Assembly (NCBI RefSeq): GCF_000247815.1 | Contig: NC_021675.1 | Coordinates: forward strand, 62,178,462 to 62,242,461 | From: Ficedula albicollis | Taxonomy: Eukaryota; Chordata; Aves; Passeriformes; Muscicapidae | Direction of reading: 5' to 3' | DNA: 64,000 nt | Part shown: positions 51,766 to 64,000 of the stretch, piece by piece | Layout: each line of letters opens with the position of its first letter | How positions within the stretch are numbered: position 1 is the first letter of the stretch | The notes under the pieces: generated by a model | The model's input: only the letters and a program-made list of their open reading frames with translations | Database searches by the model: none | Told to the model about the DNA's origin: nothing | Position numbers and translations under genes: made by a program

Positions 51766-54700
51766 CACAGCTTCAAAAACCACAGGATGTCCATCCATAT
51801 TCCACTGTGCTCAGCCTGGGAGAGGAACAGGCTGCTGCCCGCTTAAGGAGCCTCCTGCAAAACTGTTTCTGAAGGACAACTGAGCTCTTAATGAGATTGA
51901 GACCTGACTGCAGCCATCCCTTCTTTCAGCTGGGTAAGGCCAGGTGAAGTGTTCATCACAATAAAGACTTGCACACAGTCTGTGTCAGATGAAAGCCTTT
52001 GAAACTGTAAGTTTTGCAAGTCTTTGGAAGTCTTTGAAAAAATCCCTATGTTCAGATGATTTTCTGAATGTTGCTCACAAGCTTCCTGGCATAGAGATGA
52101 GGATGCCTGGTCATGGAAAACTGTCCCAGCATTTCTCCTGCTTCCCTTTCAACATACCTCTGCAGGAGCATTTTTATTAATCACAATGCAAGATCTGTTT
52201 AAAATTACCAGATGGTAAGCATGTTCCCAGTGCCCAGACATTTAGATGATTTACTGAATTAGCTGTTCATCTTACACAGACATATAAACCTGAGATGAAA
52301 TATAAGGCCCTGCTGCAAACATGTAAATCACTGTACGAGGCAGAGAATCAAAACTGACTCCTCCAGCCCCAATGAATAACCAGGATTCTGAACTCTGAGT
52401 ATCTGAGACTTTGAAGTATCTGATATTTGATATTAAATAATATGCTGTTCCAAAAAATCTTCATACCAAAATATGAATAAGTCTGAAAAAATATTTCTAC
52501 AACAAATAAAGAATGATAAATTTAAAATTTCTATCTATTAACAGCAAACAGCTACACTATTTCAGAGCTATATCCCTGTGACTGCAAACATGATTTACAG
52601 AAGAGTAAGTAAAACACCAGAAAAACTTCTCTTCACTTGCCCAGTACATGTGCCATTAATTTATTTATTGTACTAGGAAGAAGGCCCTTCCTCAAAAGGC
52701 TGACATATTGGAAAAAATAGAGGTTTCTACAATATCAAAACTGTTCAAGTAGGGTAAAGTTCAGCTGGGTAAAAGCTGGGTAAAAAAAGCATCAAAAGTT
52801 AGGTTTGTAACAGATTTTTCATCATTTCTCCTTGTGAGGTCAAACCTGTATTCACACTGAAATGCCTGTTTTAATGAATGTCATTCTGCCAGAGGTTGTT
52901 TCACCTTTGAAATAATTTTGTATTTGTGATTAAGACCTGCAATTCACAGTGCTGCTGGGTCTCATTACACAGGTTCAGGACTGCAATGTCAATCTGAACA
53001 ACTAAATTCAGTATAACTGTTGATATCAGCTTAAACATCTCCTCAAAACCTCCATAATGTGCTGATCAAATTTTCTCAAAGCAATTTACTATTAGAGTAC
53101 TATTATATCAAAGTTTTAAAAAGCAGAGTATCAATTTAGACAAAAACGTATTTTGAAAACAGTGGGAAAAGCTCTTTGACAGTGTTGAAATATCTTGTTT
53201 TGACATTTTCAGCATAAGAAAGAAGGATAGGGAGTTTGCTAAGCATGAATGGTGTTAAATGACTCTACAGTTCCCAAATACCTATTTTGATAATTTCAAA
53301 GGTCTGTTTACTGTAGCGATTATTTATAGCAGATCTCTGCAGTGTGGAAGCTATTTCTCTAGGAAATTAAAGTGTTTGGATAGAAACATTGAAAAACATA
53401 ATCTTAACCCATCCATGCCTTAAAATATTTCCAGGAAAAATAGTAAAACACTGGTTATTTTCTGTCATTTTCTAACTCTTTTTAAAGACAAAATGTAATT
53501 AGCACCAGTTTATGTGCACTGTCATCTTTAAATCACTCTAATAAAGGTTCACCTTATGATTGTCACAGTCCCATTTCCAGACTATAGAGACCAATTTCTT
53601 GTCCAATTTAGGTTGCCTGCTTGAGTTCAGTAAGATGTTTTTGGTCAGAATACTACCTCATCAGTTGAAATTCTGCCAGTTCAGTCTCTTTGCTGATCTT
53701 CAATTTGCATTGCAAATACAAATAGAGTTTTTTAGCAAACGAAGTGCAAGGTCCTGCAGTGAAATTTCAGGAGAGAAGGCACTTAAGTTCAAGAAGTATC
53801 TGTGTCCCTGAGCTGCCAGCAAATCCAAATGCCAACCTACAACTCAGACTGGGCTTGAACCCAGAGTTTGTGAACAGTGTCGTGGAACACGGTGAAGTCT
53901 CAGTCAATTGATATTGTATAAGTAGAGAGAGTAGGCAATGGAACAAGGGCTGAGAGGAGGAAAAGCAGCTTTTCAAAGTGTATGCTAGATGGGTCTTCTG
54001 TCCTTTAGTCCTTTAGTTCCTGTTAGCTTATGTTCTTGCAGAATGAACCTGAAGGGGCTGTGCAATGTTATGTGGGAAGTAAGACTTAAAGTCGGGGTAA
54101 TACTATACACACAGATGTGACCATAAAAATGACACTATCAGATTAAACTTTTAATTAGTGTCAAGAGATTGCCCCCGTGGGTACATGACTGTTCGAAATG
54201 TAATTTGCATCAAACCAATGATATTAAGGCTATGCTAAAGTGTGGTTGGCAAGATATTGTTATTATTTGATAGTGAGGAGAAACAGAACAATAAACAACA
54301 TATTTTCCACCGAAATGAAAGTTTGAAATAGCTATTCAGTTTCTGATTTTGATAATGTAATCTGTACACTTGGAAAATTTATTTACAATTGAAATTCCTG
54401 AGTCACCTTCAAGATACCATGGGGGTAACATACAAATAATTTTTAAGAGACATGAAAAGACCTGAGACCATTAAATATGTTATATACAGATTTACTTTAA
54501 CAAAAATAAAAGAATCCTGTTGAGACAATTTCAGTTGAAAACTGATTTCGGGCACCCAGTTTCATTAAGGCTGTCTAAGAAGTCCCATTCCCACAGAACA
54601 GCTGAAGAGGGACACAACTCTGAGACTACGTAATTAATCCAAGTTGAGCAATGTAATTGCCAGGTCTCAGTGTAATTGCTCAGCTGTCTTCTAGCAGCTG

Positions 54701-56189
54701 CCTCTGAAACACTGAATTCCTGTCAGACAGCCCTGGTTTTATACACCCAGGGTAGATTTTGAGTTATGATTCCTGCATTCAAAACAAGAAACCTTTTGCA
54801 CAAGTAACCTGAAAGATTAGAGGACTCTATTTATGATCTAAATGCCCTCCTTTATAATTCTCTGTGGTTTTGCTCTGAGTTTGAATCTAACACCCATGCA
54901 CATGTCTGATTTACTGTCATTCCTGCATCAGCTGAAGAAATTTCTCACACTAGCAGCTGGCTGAAAGGAGAGTCCAGAACTCCTATGGCCTCAACTAATG
55001 ACAGGATGGAGACAACAGGTTTGCCCACGTTCAACCAAATTTTCTTGTTATTTACATTCCAGTTCATATCAGGTAGAGATTTGACTATTAAAAGGCATTG
55101 AAAGGAGTAGAGGATATCATTCCACGGTCTCATTCCCTTTCTTATATTAATCTATAAATTTGGCACTCACTGGTTTTTGAGTGGACAAAGAGCTGAATTA
55201 TATCAATGGGACTGGCAGAGGTAACACAGGAACTAGAACACACGCATGGCCTGAGGGGGAGATGTATTCCAGGTTCAGATGTCAAGATTTAGGCATCTAG
55301 ATATTTCCAGATTAAGAATCTGCAATTTGAAACTTGTTCTTCAAGAATTCTCTGTATTCATTCCAGGTAGCACAGAAGTCTGAAGATTTTTTTTAACACA
55401 GTTCAGTAGAAGTTCCTTTTCACCAAAAATTACAATTTTCTTTCAATGCCATCAAATATATGCTGACAAAAATGCATAAGTAATACTTAAATTTAAGAAG
55501 CAGCAAGGGAGGTTGCTTGCATTGACATGACAAAACACTCAACAAAAACACTTGAAGTCAAGTGCCTATCAATTCTTTTTTGCATTTCAAAGGTAGGCAG
55601 AGCCATCTGTATCTTTTCTGGAATATATTAATTTTCAATGGCATATAAATAATAGTGAATGGATAATTTCATTGTGTCGTGATGGAAAGTGACATGACAT
55701 TATGAATCAGTAAGTCAAATATGCACATATTATTGAAATGTTGTGATATATGATGGGAGGAAAGCACAAAGTAACTACCAGTATCAGCACTAATTTGAGA
55801 GGGAGCAAAACTGAGTTTGAAGAACCAAAACCCTGATATTTTACACTGGACCAGCACGAATTAAAAAAAAAAAAAAATAGTCTTAGAGAAGACTCAGTAA
55901 GTTTTGCTCTTCAGGCACCTAAGTTCTATAGTTTAGTTCATAGTTATGAGTTCAGAAATCTGATATCTGGGTATCAAGGATATGTTGTGTTTGAAAAGGA
56001 AACAGCCAAGGTGTCCTGCCCAATAGATCTCTACCCATGCCATCCACTCAAGGCCACAGCGGTGACAAGACTGAAGAGAACCTTGAAGGATTTTACTCAT
56101 CTAACTACAAAACACAAGGAGTAAGAAAAATCAGTATATGGAATAGTATTTAATCCATTCATGATAACTCCAAAAAGTAGGAGGGCTCA
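51766..56189. other. Unique AT-rich DNA, no supported gene
   Basis: An A run lies at about 55862-55877. Frames are under 85 codons, and I recognise nothing. Confidence 0.5.
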
Positions 56190-56390
56190 AGCAGAGGAGG
56201 TGCAGATCCAGCAGGACAGTGGTGCTGCACTGGGACAGGGAATTGAGAGGTGCTGGGGGGTCAAGCCATGAAGGTTTCCAAGACTCAGCAAGACAAAGCC
56301 AGGACTGACCAATGGTCTTTTCTGAGTGGATGGTTGGACTGAACACCTCTGGAGATCTTGTCCAGCCCACAGCTGTATCATTCTAAGTAG
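56190..56390 (+). mobile_element. CR1 LINE 3' end fragment
   Basis: It contains 'gtggtgctgcactgggaca', 'aaggtttccaagactcagc', 'aagacaaagcca' and 'ggttggactgaacacctct', then 'ggagatcttgtccagccc', and ends near 'tatcattctaag'. This is the order of an avian CR1 3' end. It is diverged and 5'-truncated, with no open coding frame of its own. Confidence 0.8.
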
Positions 56391-57700
56391 ATATTTTAGA
56401 GTGAGGCCGGTACTGGAGAAATTCAAGCAATTTGCTTCAGTTAAACCATGAAATACAAAACACCTTCAGGTCAAACTAAAGGACTCCCTTGAGTCTAGAA
56501 AATTTGCTCCTTTACCATTGAGCACAAATCTACACAATATATGTATAATATATGAGAGATGAAATCAGAGCACCATTAAGGCATTTCCTTGCATCTCACA
56601 ATGAGGAAATTCTAAGAAAACTTTCATTTATTGAACGTAACCACCCTGAGACTCAGCTTTAGCTTGTATTTCCTTCTGCTGCTGCTCACCTTTAAAAGAA
56701 CAGGTTGCAGATGGAAGCCAAAATTTGTCAAGGAGAAGCTTGGGCATCTGTATTGCATCTGTATTGGTGGTGAAAGGCCACAAAGACCTTTATAAAGTTT
56801 CATGCAGTAACTCCATAGCAAGAGCAGTGTCCTTATTTTGGACTTCTTGAAGTCTGTAATTTTCTTTAGACTTACTTATACATGGTTGGCATCTACAAAT
56901 AAAAGGAGACTGATTCAAACAATAAAGAGCTGATTTATTATGTGTTGTCATAACATTGTAATTATTTTGTAATTCCTTTTGCTTTCATATCATATTCTTT
57001 CCCCTCTCCCCTGCCCCCTGACACTGAAAATAATTTTATCCAACCATAAAGTAGAATGATAGGATGGAACTGTAGTGACTTCATATACAGCAGAAATAAT
57101 TTTCCCCCAAATCAAGAAGCTTCAGGAAACAGCATAGACTGAAAATTATTCCTCCTGTCTTCAAAGTGAATATTTTTCAATCATCCTGCCATTCAAGGTC
57201 GATTCATAAAATGACGTTGCAGACACATAGACAGACTATATTTGAACATACGTTATTTGCAGCAGATAATGTGACTCACGACACCAGTTAATAGAGAGAC
57301 AGACATGACCCCGTTCTTTGTGCAGATTTTAAATCAGGCATGTGCCCTATGCCTAATGCATTATTTGAACTCATTAAAAAATCCTCTCTTTTAATATTTA
57401 CATTCTAAAGTATATTCCTTTACTCACTTCAGACACATGGATGCCTGGCTAATGATGTGCTGACAAATGATCTGCTCTGTTGCAAATGGGGCATACATAG
57501 GTGGACAAGATAATTACATTATTTATCAAGTGACATTTCTATCAAAGTCAAGGAGTCTTGCTAAAACACATCCAGAGTGAAAAGTGATTATGGTGTGTTT
57601 GTGGAAAACAGTTCATACAGTAAGTTCTGCTTGTTCCTGTGAGCACAGAATTGGAATAAACTCAATATTTTACATTAGTATCATCCAATGTAAATATTCA
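56391..57700. other. Unique AT-rich DNA
   Basis: There is no supported gene or repeat. Confidence 0.5.
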
Positions 57701-58220
<520 letters not shown>

Positions 58221-58235
58221 ATATATATACACACA

Positions 58236-59379
58236 TTTCTGTCTCTTTAGACACATTTTTACAACATTGAAAAGCATACTCAACAACATTGATAATATCA
58301 ATGAAAATATGCTAAAAAATGTGTGGATCCTTCTTCGTTGAATACGTGCTGAGTTTTATATCTTAAGGATTCTCTCTATTTTTTCTGACCAGCCAGACAT
58401 CTGATGAAGGAAAGACCTGAATAAGCACATAACCAGCATACAAAGAAAGAAAAGAAGATTACAGTAATAGTGCCTTTAATAATAGTCCTCTTAATATTGA
58501 GTCGAATTTTCATAGAAGCATAATTTCCTTTTCTAGAGCGGATGGTAATCTGTCACAACTAGAAATCTCATAAATAAAAATCTTCTTACAGGGATTTTAC
58601 ATTCTTTTTCAGCTTTTGAGTGAACTTATATATATTTTTTATATATGTGTATATACATACATGCACATATATAACCATATGTACATGTAAAAGAGTCCAA
58701 ATAGAAGGAAGTATTCATCTTCATAAACAAATAAACCAGTAATCCTTTCTTAAATATTATTATTATAAATAATAAATATTTTTTTCCTTTTATTGCATTT
58801 TTTGAGCCACCTTTGTGCCACCAGAACATCCCCAGTGGGCTGCCACTGACTCTGCTCACAAGCTACAGCTCTTTGAGAACAACACCAAAATTCCAGGCAG
58901 GAAAGTCCTGCTGGGCTGGTTCTGGCATGGCCAGAAAAGTCAGGTCACCTGCCCCAGCCAAACCACATGGCAGGCAACTGCTCTTGCTTAGACAAGGAGC
59001 AATGCTAGACAGGAATGGGCAGGTAGGACCAGATTTTGGGACATTCAGGTCTCTGATCTTTCTCTCAGGCAGTTCATAGTATAGTTTCAAACCCTTCTGC
59101 CACTCATGGTGAGCGATTTGGGGAGCCACATCATCCCATTCTACTGCTGGTGGCATATGCAGAGATTTACAAGGCTCCAAGTACAATCAGTACAATCATG
59201 ATAGGTTTTTAAACTCAAGAGAAGTGTCCTGGTGTACATATGGCACTGTATAAATAAAATTTTATAAAAAAGGTGCAGGACAAATATTATGGTCATGGTT
59301 AAGACCTGACCAACCACTAAATTTAGGGGATATTAAGTAAGGAAATTGTTTAGAATGGAATAGTAAATTCACATCTAAA
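58236..59379. other. Unique DNA, AT repeats and a G+C-richer patch
   Basis: AT-rich alternating purine/pyrimidine sequence lies near 58627-58690. The patch at about 58.8-59.19 kb is G+C-richer and contains a 107-codon minus-strand frame (58863-59186) with no family I recognise. It could be an old element or chance. Confidence 0.45.
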
Positions 59380-59775
59380 GAGCTGGTGTAGAGTCTGGAG
59401 CACAGATCTTATGAGGAGCAGCTGAGGGAGCTGGGGATGTTTAGCCTGGAGAAAAAGAGGCTGAGGGAGGGCCTTTAATTCCCTAAACTCCCAGAAAGGA
59501 GGGTGTAGCCAGGTGGGGTTTGGGCTCTTCCCCAGGTAACAAGTGACAGGACAAGAGGAAATGGCCTCAATTTGTACCAGTTGATGTTTGCATTGGATAT
59601 TAGGAAAAATTTCTTCAGAGGAAAGGTTGTCAAGCATTAGAACGGGCTGGCCAGGGAAGTGGTTGAGCCACCACTCCTGGAGCTATTCAAAAGACTGTGC
59701 AGATGTGACACTCAGACATGGCTTAGAGTTGGCTTTGGCAGTGTTAGGTTAACATTTGGACTCAATGATGTTAAG
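59380..59775 (+). mobile_element. CR1 LINE 3' fragment, about 395 bp
   Basis: It reads through the typical CR1 series 'ctggagcacagatcttatg', 'agctgagggagctgggga', 'tttagcctggagaaaaaga', 'aagtgacaggacaagagg', 'ggatattaggaaaaatttc' and 'ttggactcaatgatgtta'. The 3' end is near 59775 without clear octamer repeats. It has only frame-broken remnants, is 5'-truncated and cannot move. Confidence 0.92.
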
Positions 59776-62439
59776 TTTCTTTTTACCTAAATGAGTTATT
59801 TCCACATTTGGAATTTCTGTTGGACAACCATGTTGCTAAAAGATGAGCCTGTGTCATGTAAGCAGTGAAGTTGCTTCTTGGAGGCGAAAAGCAGATTAGT
59901 GATGAAAGCATATTTATCTTTAAAGGTGCAACATGAATAAAAATTTTTGTGAGTCCTTAATATCACACAGTAAGGGGTTGGGTTTCTAAAAATCTATTCA
60001 TAATTTAATGAGTCATGACTGTTAGAATTTTTTTTGTGTTCTTACAGGTATTTCTACATGGGTAAACATTAGGGAGCTTGTGTACAAAAAAGGCAGATGC
60101 AAATTCACATGATAAAAAAAGGAGAAAGTGGGGGAGATTGCTATACAAAAATAAATTAAAAATAGCAGTACCAGAAAGATTCTTGAATTGTGATCTATTT
60201 GTCATTTAGATCTTAATAATCCATGTCTGATGCTTGATCCAAGGAAGAATAAAGTAGAATTTTTGAAAGGTCCTTGTGTAACTCCCAGTAATAGGAGGAA
60301 GACACCACTTCTCCAACACAATCTACTCCTCTCTTGCACAGCCGTATCATGAGAAAAACTTTCATAATGACTGCTGTAAACAATCCCAAGAAGTTCCTGA
60401 GAAAAATAAGCTCTTTATTTTTGTCCCATAACTGTGAACAGTGGGAATGGAGAGCTTCCTCCTCCCTTTCAGGAGCTTTCAGGATCAATGACCTGGCAAG
60501 TCAACCTACTTCAGCAGAAAAGTAACAGCTGGTTCTCTCAGGAGAAACAGACTTATTGACAAGGGAAACTTGCTACAAGGCCACAGCCTCCTGCTTTTTA
60601 AGACATTCCAGAATTTCAGGGTTTATGCTGTGGCTGGAAACTGTTGTTTTATGGTACTGATAACATCCCTTTATTAACAGAGAAACAATAAATGGAGGGA
60701 TGAAATAGTCACTAATCACTGTTTCAAGAGCACAAAAAATTCTCACTGCGCTTTCCAGATTGATGTCAAGAAATGGCAACTTGCTAATATCTCTTCTCAG
60801 GCTCTGTCCTAAAGCATTTCAAGTTCTCTTTGACTTTCTTATTGTATTGTCTTAAGAAAAGCTGAGGACTGAGATATTCCAATTACTTCACTTTTCAGCT
60901 TTGCTTCCTAGTATTGCCAAATAATCTGCTTTTTCATAGGCAGAAATGATGCCATTTGATTTGAAAATTCCATTGTTATAACTCCATGTGTATGACATAA
61001 AGAGGAATGAGAAGCAGTTAAGATGACAATAAACAAAGCCATTTAAGCCTCTAAAACTTTTTAAATGAGTACTGGGCAATAGCTGTTCAACAGCTCAACT
61101 GTGTGTTTTCCAGAGAGAGCACTTTGGAGAGTTTATTTATTTATTTAATCTTAGTTCTATTACTTGATCCAAAAAATATGATGTTTTAGTTTATATTTCT
61201 TTTCTGGGACAGAATACTGAAATTGAGTCTTCAACAAATTCATGCTGAAACTTGGAGTAAAATTTATATTTTATATAGAATGTATATAAACTTATTTAGA
61301 TATAATTTTCAATTCTATAATATTCAAAATATACCAAATATTTTCAAAATATCTAATAATAAATATTTTAAAATATAATATTCAATATATATTCACACTG
61401 TGCATGGGATTGTTCAAATATTTTACTGGACTAAGCATTTTTCAGTAGGCACATGATGTGATCGGGTAATGTTCAGCTAGAGCAGAGTGATGCTGGCACA
61501 TGAAAATGAGCGTGGGATTGTGTCACGACGTGGTTATAAAATGAAGGCTGGTATATAAAAATTATCCACAGAAGTAAACTAAGCCACATCTGTAACTGAT
61601 GAGAAGGCAGAATACGCGGTGCCAGAGAGAGAAAAAGGCTGTGAGAAGGGGGGTGTTCAGTGCATGAAGAACAAAGAAGAGTGGCAAGAGTGAAGACAGT
61701 GGATGGATGGCTTTTGGCAGGGCAGCCATGGCAGAGAGTCAGCAATCTTTGACACAGGAATTGCATTGGCCCTTTTCTTTGTTATGGTGAAGAGGTTTGG
61801 CTCAGAGGTGGAGGCATGAGGAGGGTTTGGAACTGAGACCCTGTAAAACCAGCTGTGGTCTATGCCCAGAAAAGAAAGGCTGACTTTGAAACAGATTTGC
61901 TGGAATAATGAGATATGCATACATTTTTTAAATGTTAGTTGGACTCTAGAAACCAATGTAAAACAGCTGCAGGATGGCTCAGACCAGTATCATTAGCTAC
62001 TCTGTATATTTTTCTCATAATAGTGATTTCACCCTTATTGCAATGGAGCTGCACAAAAGTAACCGAGTAGGAAATTATCTCCACAGTGTAAAACACCTCA
62101 CTGTTGTGACAACTGATGTACATTAGATACTTTTTGGTTATATAACTGTGGCGTCAGAGTAGAAAATATTCTATCCTGTATCACTCCTAAGTTCCCCATT
62201 ATAGCTGTTGTAATAGCCTAGTCATATTATTTTTAGAGATCACAGACAAAACTGAATGTTATCTCAGTTATTGCTTCTTACTTAATGCTTTTTTTCCTGA
62301 TGTGGGTTGGCCACACTAAAAACAAGGAGCAAAGATAATCCTTCAGCCAAGGAGTTTAAAAGCAGGACACATTTGCAGGAACTTAGTGAAATAGCACCTT
62401 TTTTAGAGTTAGCATTATGAACTCAGCTTCTTCACATAA
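59776..62439. other. Unique AT-rich DNA, no supported gene
   Basis: A (TTTA)n run lies near 61133-61147. A very AT-rich stretch, about 61.26-61.40 kb, has many 'aatat' words. Frames are under 100 codons. Confidence 0.5.
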
Positions 62440-62713
62440 CACCAGCTCTGTAGCTACAGTTTGTATTTCATTGCACACTAGTATAAAGCATTCCCTTTTT
62501 TTATTCTGAAATTAAAAGAGATGCTACAGAAGCACACCAGCTCTGTAGCTACAGTTTGTATTTCACTGCACACTAGTATAAAGCATTCCCTTTTTCATTC
62601 TGAAATTAAAAGAGATGCTACAGAAGGCTGTAGCTACAGTTTGTATTTCATTGCACACTAGTATAAAGCATTCCCTTTTTTTATTCTGAAATTAAAAGAG
62701 ATGCTACAGAAGC
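62440..62713. repeat. Tandem triplication, about 95-bp unit
   Basis: Copies start at about 62440, 62535 and (shortened at its left end) 62628. All contain 'ctgtagctacagtttgtat' and end 'agatgctacagaag'. Copies 1 and 3 appear identical over their shared part. Copy 2 has 'ttcactgc' for 'ttcattgc' and a changed T run. Confidence 0.95.
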
Positions 62714-63044
62714 TCTCAATTCCTAAAAGAAGTTATGCTGCTCCATTCTCCTCCATCATTCCTGGGGCTTTTGCATAGCCAAATTACGTGTTCTGTGCTA
62801 CCTGTGTTCTCACTCTGCTATTTCAAAATCACTTCACACCTAAAGCATGCTTTATAAATAGCTTCAAGGAATTTAAGAAGTTTGTAGAGAGGTGCAAAAG
62901 CACAAAGGGAAGCAAATGTTGATGACTGATACCAAACCACAGCTTTGAACACCCAGTCTCACTCATCATGTGCAGCCCACCTCCTAGAGAAGTCCAGCAT
63001 GGGCCTGACATTGAGTGAGGGCTGGTGGGGGACCATACACTGGA
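62714..63044. other. Unique spacer
   Basis: Nothing is recognised between the 95-bp triplication and the TTTTCC array. Confidence 0.45.
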
Positions 63045-63370
63045 TTTTCTTTTCCTTTTCCTTTTCCTTTTCCTTTTCCTTTTCCTTTTCCTTTTCCTTT
63101 TCCTTTTCCTTTTCCTTTTCCTTTTCCTTTTCCTTTTCCTTTTCCTTTTCCTTTTCCTTTTCCTTTTCCTTTTCCTTTTCCTTTTCCTTTTCCTTTTCCT
63201 TTTCCTTTTCCTTTTCCTTTTCCTTTTCCTTTTCCTTTTCCTTTTCCTTTTCCTGTTCCTGTTCCTGTTCCTGTTCCTGTTCCTTTTCCTGATTTATGCC
63301 CTTTGAAGCTTTTCCTTTTCCTGTTCCTTTTCCTTTTCCTGATTTATGCCCTTTGAAAATGCCCTTTGAA
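63045..63370 (+). repeat. (TTTTCC)n array with (CCTGTT)5 and a duplicated end module
   Basis: TTTTCC units run from about 63045 to 63251, with five CCTGTT units at 63252-63281. A 50-bp module then follows, in which 'cctgatttatgccctttga' appears at 63288 and 63338. A third 'atgccctttgaa' follows at 63359. The array is homopyrimidine on the plus strand. Lys/Glu-rich or Phe-rich frames through it are repeat translations. Confidence 0.96.
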
Positions 63371-63808
63371 GGAGAACTATGGCAGGAGCTGGCACTGTGA
63401 ACCTTCATGTGCTGTTCCATCAAGTTTATGTCAGATTTTTCCTCACGCTGGCCTGCACCAACCCATGTTTTTGTTCTGGGAAGCCACAACAATTAACATA
63501 ATCCTGGATTAGGCTGTGTTATCACTAAGCTGATATAAACCTTTGCCAGGCTGCCCTCTTCACCTGTGCTACACCTGTGTGTATTGTAGAGTGGGGGAGT
63601 GTTCCCCACAGTTCTGATTCATGGCTCATTATTGCTCTTTATGTAGGTGGTGTCTGGGTGAAAAGAGATTGATCACTGATTGCTTGATCTGTGCTTTGAC
63701 TGCCCATCTGCTGAATGCTTCTTGATATTCAGTTCAAAAACTGAAGAGCTCTGAGCCAGAACAGCACTTTGAAGAGCCCCCTCTGGGATATCTATTCAAC
63801 CATTGCAG
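63371..63808. other. Unique spacer
   Basis: Nothing is recognised. Confidence 0.45.
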
Positions 63809-63971
63809 CAGAAAATCTCATTCCTAAGGCAGTCTCCAATGTAGGTATCCCTTTACAGAACTAGGACAGAAAATCTCATTCCTAAGGCAGTCTCCAATTC
63901 CTTTACAGAACTAGGGAAAATCTCATTCCTAAGGCAGTCTCCAATGTAGGTATCCCTTTACAGAACTAGGA
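63809..63971. repeat. Tandem repeat, about 58-bp unit, three copies
   Basis: Copies start at 63809, 63867 and 63916 with 'gaaaatctcattcctaagg'. Copy 2 lacks 'gtaggtatcc' after 'tctccaat', an internal deletion. Copy 3 has that stretch again. The array ends about 30 bp before the window edge. Confidence 0.95.
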
Positions 63972-64000
63972 TCTTCATATACAGAGACAACATATGCATG

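Noticed and set aside
58863..59186. 107-codon minus frame in a G+C-richer patch
   Set aside because: No family resemblance or splice context. The length is within chance for such composition.
62945..63492. Lys/Glu-rich 177-codon minus frame and Phe-rich plus frames
   Set aside because: They are produced by the TTTTCC array.
62440..63971. Repeat-spacer pattern considered as CRISPR-like
   Set aside because: The copies abut without unique spacers, and the genome is a vertebrate's by its CR1 and LTR content.

Overview
The window looks like AT-rich, gene-poor euchromatin from a bird, most likely a songbird. The evidence is a set of CR1-type LINE fragments with typical avian 3' ends, plus one long terminal repeat whose sequence matches, from memory, a family common in passerine genomes. 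I find no protein-coding gene, exon series, rRNA, tRNA or CRISPR array that I can support. Nearly all open reading frames are short, overlapping and unrelated to known families. The long ones are translations of simple repeats. No species is claimed. The window could be intergenic or part of a large intron.

Layout. 1-9.7 kb: unique AT-rich DNA with one old CR1 end (about 3.36-3.46 kb). 9.7-10.95 kb: two head-to-tail duplications (92 and 272 bp units). 13.0-15.5 kb: a solo LTR (13025-14349) with a 5-bp target-site duplication, interrupted by 707 consecutive C, then a CR1 fragment carrying two neighbouring tandem duplications (251 and 266 bp). 18.4-19.3 kb: an uninterrupted (AAAAAG)n array. 26.5-26.7 kb: a (CCCTGT)n array. 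27.0 kb: a 79-bp duplication. 35.0-35.4 kb: an inverted CR1 with a reverse-transcriptase remnant. 39.8-42.9 kb: a 1,578-bp tandem duplication with five differences, all within about 160 bp. 45.0-45.4 kb: an inverted CR1. 51.5-51.8 kb: a possible weak LTR. 56.2-56.4 and 59.4-59.8 kb: two more CR1 ends. 57.7-58.2 kb: exactly 500 C between TA/AT repeats. 62.4-64 kb: a 95-bp triplication, a (TTTTCC)n array and a 58-bp partial triplication.

No genes work together here. The notable content is repeat biology: very long homopolymer and hexamer tracts, mostly homopurine:homopyrimidine, and many local tandem duplications of apparently different ages. Some of this, especially the two C tracts, may be assembly artefact. 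I found no evidence for a new biological system. The best leads are the C tracts and the clustered differences in the 1.58-kb duplication.
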